A stretch of DNA of 62,695 nt from contig JADGBW010000002.1 of NCBI GenBank assembly GCA_015231305.1, positions 14,015 through 76,709 of the forward strand, in the 5' to 3' direction. Under the pieces are notes generated by a model. The model ran no database searches. It was not told the DNA's origin and saw only the letters and a list, made by a program, of their open reading frames with translations. Source of the DNA: Magnetococcales bacterium (GTDB taxonomy: Bacteria > Pseudomonadota > Magnetococcia > Magnetococcales > JADFYX01). Below are positions 60,946-62,695 of this stretch, piece after piece. The stretch's first letter is position 1. Every line of letters starts with the position of its first letter. The translations under genes were made by a program, and so were the position numbers.

Positions 60946-62217
60946 CTATTTGATACCCAGTTTAGTGGCAATCATCTTGCGACCACCATCTTTCATCCAG
61001 ATGTCCATTTTTTGAGCAAAATTAATAATTTCACTCATAGCGGAGTCATAGCCAAACATGGAATAAGGAATGTTTAAGCTGTCTAGAGTATCTTTCACAT
61101 AGCCCATACCTCGAACCACGTTGGGACCACCACGGCCTACGAGAACATAAATTGGGGTCGGACCATGCTCGCTGAAGTACTCTCTTAGTGCGTCAGCCAT
61201 AGCCCGGAATGTCTCATAAATATCTGTATTGTTTGCTTTACCACCAATTAAAAATAACACGTTTGTTTGTGGTAACCAGTGTTTGTAAGTTATCTGGCTT
61301 ATCTCTAGCATTTTAGAATATGGCGGGTTGCCACCAAAATCAGATGAAATTGTAGCAGCATCACCTAACAACTCAGTAACCAACGCGTTTGCACCACCAC
61401 CAAAGGTCATAGCGGTGATTGTGCCTGCTGGGTTAATAATGGTAACGTCAGACTGCCCCTGATAAGTACGAAGTTGGTTAACTTCTAGCTCATAATCAGA
61501 AAGGTCTAAAGAGTCTAAGTCGTCAGGTAGGTTCAAACGTAAACGGTTGCGATCGTCAGTATCAAATGCACATTTAAAATCACACGCGATAGGCTCAAGA
61601 CGGCCTTTAGAGTTACGCGCCATACGGATTGGGTTTAACTCTAATGTGGTCATACCATAGCCACTAAAGAGGTCCCACAACTTAGTGATGTTCTGCACTA
61701 ATGGCGAGATAATCTCGTTGGGAGCACCCATCTTTTGTAGAGCGTTGTTCACAATAAAGCCCTTAAGACCTGTTAAAGTATCAAAAGGAACTACTGCAAT
61801 TTTCTCTGGTGGTAAATCTTCAATGTCAACACCACCATGATGGGTGATTGTCAATGTTGGCGCTCTAAAGATGGTATTGTCAGTTATTGAGACATAAATT
61901 TCATGTTCAGCCTCAATAAAAGCCTCATAAGTTACACCTTCAGATTTTGCAATTGCATTGCCATGGCTATGCTCAGCAAAATAAAGACGCTCTTTTTCTT
62001 TTAATGCTGAGCGCAAATCTGAGACAATGCCTAACAACCCAGCTTTACCTTTTTTACCTATACCACCTTGGAAAACAGGTTTTACAATCAGTTTACCATA
62101 TTTATTAAGCATGGCTTGTATTTGTTCGTTGGTCGCTTCAGCCGGAAGTACTTCTGCGGTGGGGAAATCAACGTACTTGAGTAGCTTGGCCCCCCATTTC
62201 ATGCCTGTAATTTGCAT
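60946..62217 (-). CDS. aclB: ATP-citrate lyase, small (ATP-grasp) subunit
   Basis: From ATG 62217 (GAGGAG eight bases upstream; the frame runs to GTG 62232) 423 residues. ATP-grasp: LIVKPVFQGGIGKKGKAGLLG (P-loop-like), TLELNPIRMA for metal binding, and the CoA-binding region VTIINPAGTITAMTFGGGANALVTELLGDAAT. Its C-terminal half resembles a succinyl-CoA-ligase beta subunit. It is upstream of the large subunit by 107 bp and clearly co-transcribed with it. Confidence 0.88.
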   Translation of the reverse strand: MQITGMKWGAKLLKYVDFPTAEVLPAEATNEQIQAMLNKYGKLIVKPVFQGGIGKKGKAGLLGIVSDLRSALKEKERLYFAEHSHGNAIAKSEGVTYEAFIEAEHEIYVSITDNTIFRAPTLTITHHGGVDIEDLPPEKIAVVPFDTLTGLKGFIVNNALQKMGAPNEIISPLVQNITKLWDLFSGYGMTTLELNPIRMARNSKGRLEPIACDFKCAFDTDDRNRLRLNLPDDLDSLDLSDYELEVNQLRTYQGQSDVTIINPAGTITAMTFGGGANALVTELLGDAATISSDFGGNPPYSKMLEISQITYKHWLPQTNVLFLIGGKANNTDIYETFRAMADALREYFSEHGPTPIYVLVGRGGPNVVRGMGYVKDTLDSLNIPYSMFGYDSAMSEIINFAQKMDIWMKDGGRKMIATKLGIK

Positions 62218-62405
62218 AGTGTGGCTCCTCACTCATCGCGTGCGGTTTGTAGTTTCAACAAATCGCACCAGTGTTGGTGTATCTTCTTTCTTTTATTGTA
62301 AGCTTAAATTTTGTCTTTGCTGAATGCTAATAAAGGAAAAAATCTACTGATAATAAAAAAGGCAAGCCCGATAACTTCTCCGACTTACCCGTTAACATCA
62401 GGTAC

Positions 62406-62444
62406 AAAAAAGATTTTTTTGGTCGAAACCAGAAAAATCTTTTT
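62406..62444 (-). terminator. Terminator after tRNA genes
   Basis: AAAAAGATTTTTTTGGT, CGAA loop, ACCAGAAAAATCTTTTT: a long AT-rich hairpin with a GG/CC core, 44 bp downstream (on the minus strand) of tRNA-Asp and with T-runs. It may end the tRNA transcript before the acl promoter region. Confidence 0.7.
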
Positions 62445-62487
62445 AAATTCAACTTCTATTTTTATGTTTCTTTGAGCATAAAAAAAA

Positions 62488-62564
62488 TGGCGGGAGCGAC
62501 GGGACTTGAACCCGCGACCTCCGGCGTGACAGGCCGGCATTCTAACCAGCTGAACTACGCCCCC
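62488..62564 (-). tRNA. tRNA-Asp(GTC)
   Basis: 77 nt on the minus strand: acceptor GGGGGCG / CGCTCCC, D arm GTTCAGCTGGTTAGAA, anticodon arm CCGGCCTGTCACGCCGG with anticodon GTC, T arm GCGGGTTCAAGTCCCGT, discriminator G and encoded CCA. Close to tRNA-Asp of proteobacteria. Confidence 0.96.
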
Positions 62565-62650
62565 GCAAAATTTTTTAAGTCTTTCGCACTTAACTAATGC
62601 AAGCAGACTTTGCGCTTTGTGAAATATTTATTATTTATTGAAATAATAAA

Positions 62651-62695
62651 TGGTGGGCGGAACAGGGCTCGAACCTGTGACATTCGCCTTGTAAG
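62651..62695 (-). tRNA. tRNA-Val(TAC), 3' part only
   Basis: The 3' 45 bases are visible on the minus strand: anticodon loop with TAC (CTTACAAGGCG), T arm ACAGGTTCGAGCCCTGT, and 3' ending CCGCCCACCA with encoded CCA. The 5' half lies beyond the window edge. It precedes tRNA-Asp in the same transcript. Confidence 0.88.

Overview
The window is an AT-rich (I estimate somewhat under 40% GC) chromosomal segment of a Gram-negative bacterium. Outer-membrane secretin, porin, Wza-type export, lipoprotein signals and an MSHA-type pilus all point to a proteobacterium-like cell. The 3' end carries an ATP-citrate lyase of the unusual long 'type II' form, which implies CO2 fixation by the reductive TCA cycle. 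From memory, this form is known in magnetotactic cocci (Magnetococcus) and a few chemoautotrophic symbionts, so a marine chemolithoautotroph related to those groups is my best guess. That placement is inference. No magnetosome genes or rRNA are present to test it.

Layout. 1-5.2 kb: a MORN/TPR envelope protein, then a small island with Mu-like phage traits (S24-type repressor, divergent Mor-like activator, DUF1804-like protein) and a 2Fe-2S ferredoxin. 5.2-11.2 kb (minus strand): an ATP-grasp/MFS pair, a TPR-sulfotransferase and a diguanylate cyclase. 11.4-17.5 kb: polA, a TlpA / DUF4266 / DUF3570 / ApbE cassette, and gloA. 17.7-27.5 kb: an MSHA-type IV pilus operon (secretin, a PEGA-SPOR-TPR protein, ATPase, platform protein, five pilin-like proteins). 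27.5-30.0 kb: a glycosyltransferase, an AAC(3)-fold acetyltransferase and an acyl-carrier-protein-like gene. 30-33 kb (minus): an RsmI-like methylase, a three-module QueD-like protein, queC and an unknown protein. 33-39.4 kb: a Dda-like helicase, a strongly equipped porin gene, pgsA-like, FHA, DedA-like and an Ala-rich repeat protein. 39.5-57.2 kb: a large exopolysaccharide locus (export protein, two Wzy/ligase-type polymerases, tyrosine autokinase, five glycosyltransferases counting 56.0 kb, acetyltransferase, asparagine-synthase-like amidotransferase, ABC exporter) plus a collagen-like fibre. 57.4-62.7 kb: a STAS protein, the ATP-citrate lyase pair, tRNA-Asp and a partial tRNA-Val.

Non-coding highlights. 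Three copies (160-163 bp) of one repeat with inverted-repeat ends beginning CCTAGA (or CCTTAA) and containing GGCAGTTG-like sequence lie at 4.7, 37.9 and 57.8 kb, with shorter end-like fragments elsewhere; they look like a MITE. The porin is preceded by four heptamers spaced exactly 11 bp, as in PhoB/OmpR-type sites. An antitoxin pseudogene lies inside the polysaccharide locus.

Taken together, the window joins surface biology (pilus, capsule/EPS, fibre, porin, c-di-GMP) to autotrophic carbon metabolism. The most unusual protein-level items are the long ACL subunit with an apparently substituted histidine, and the QueD triple fusion in which only the central module keeps the active site.
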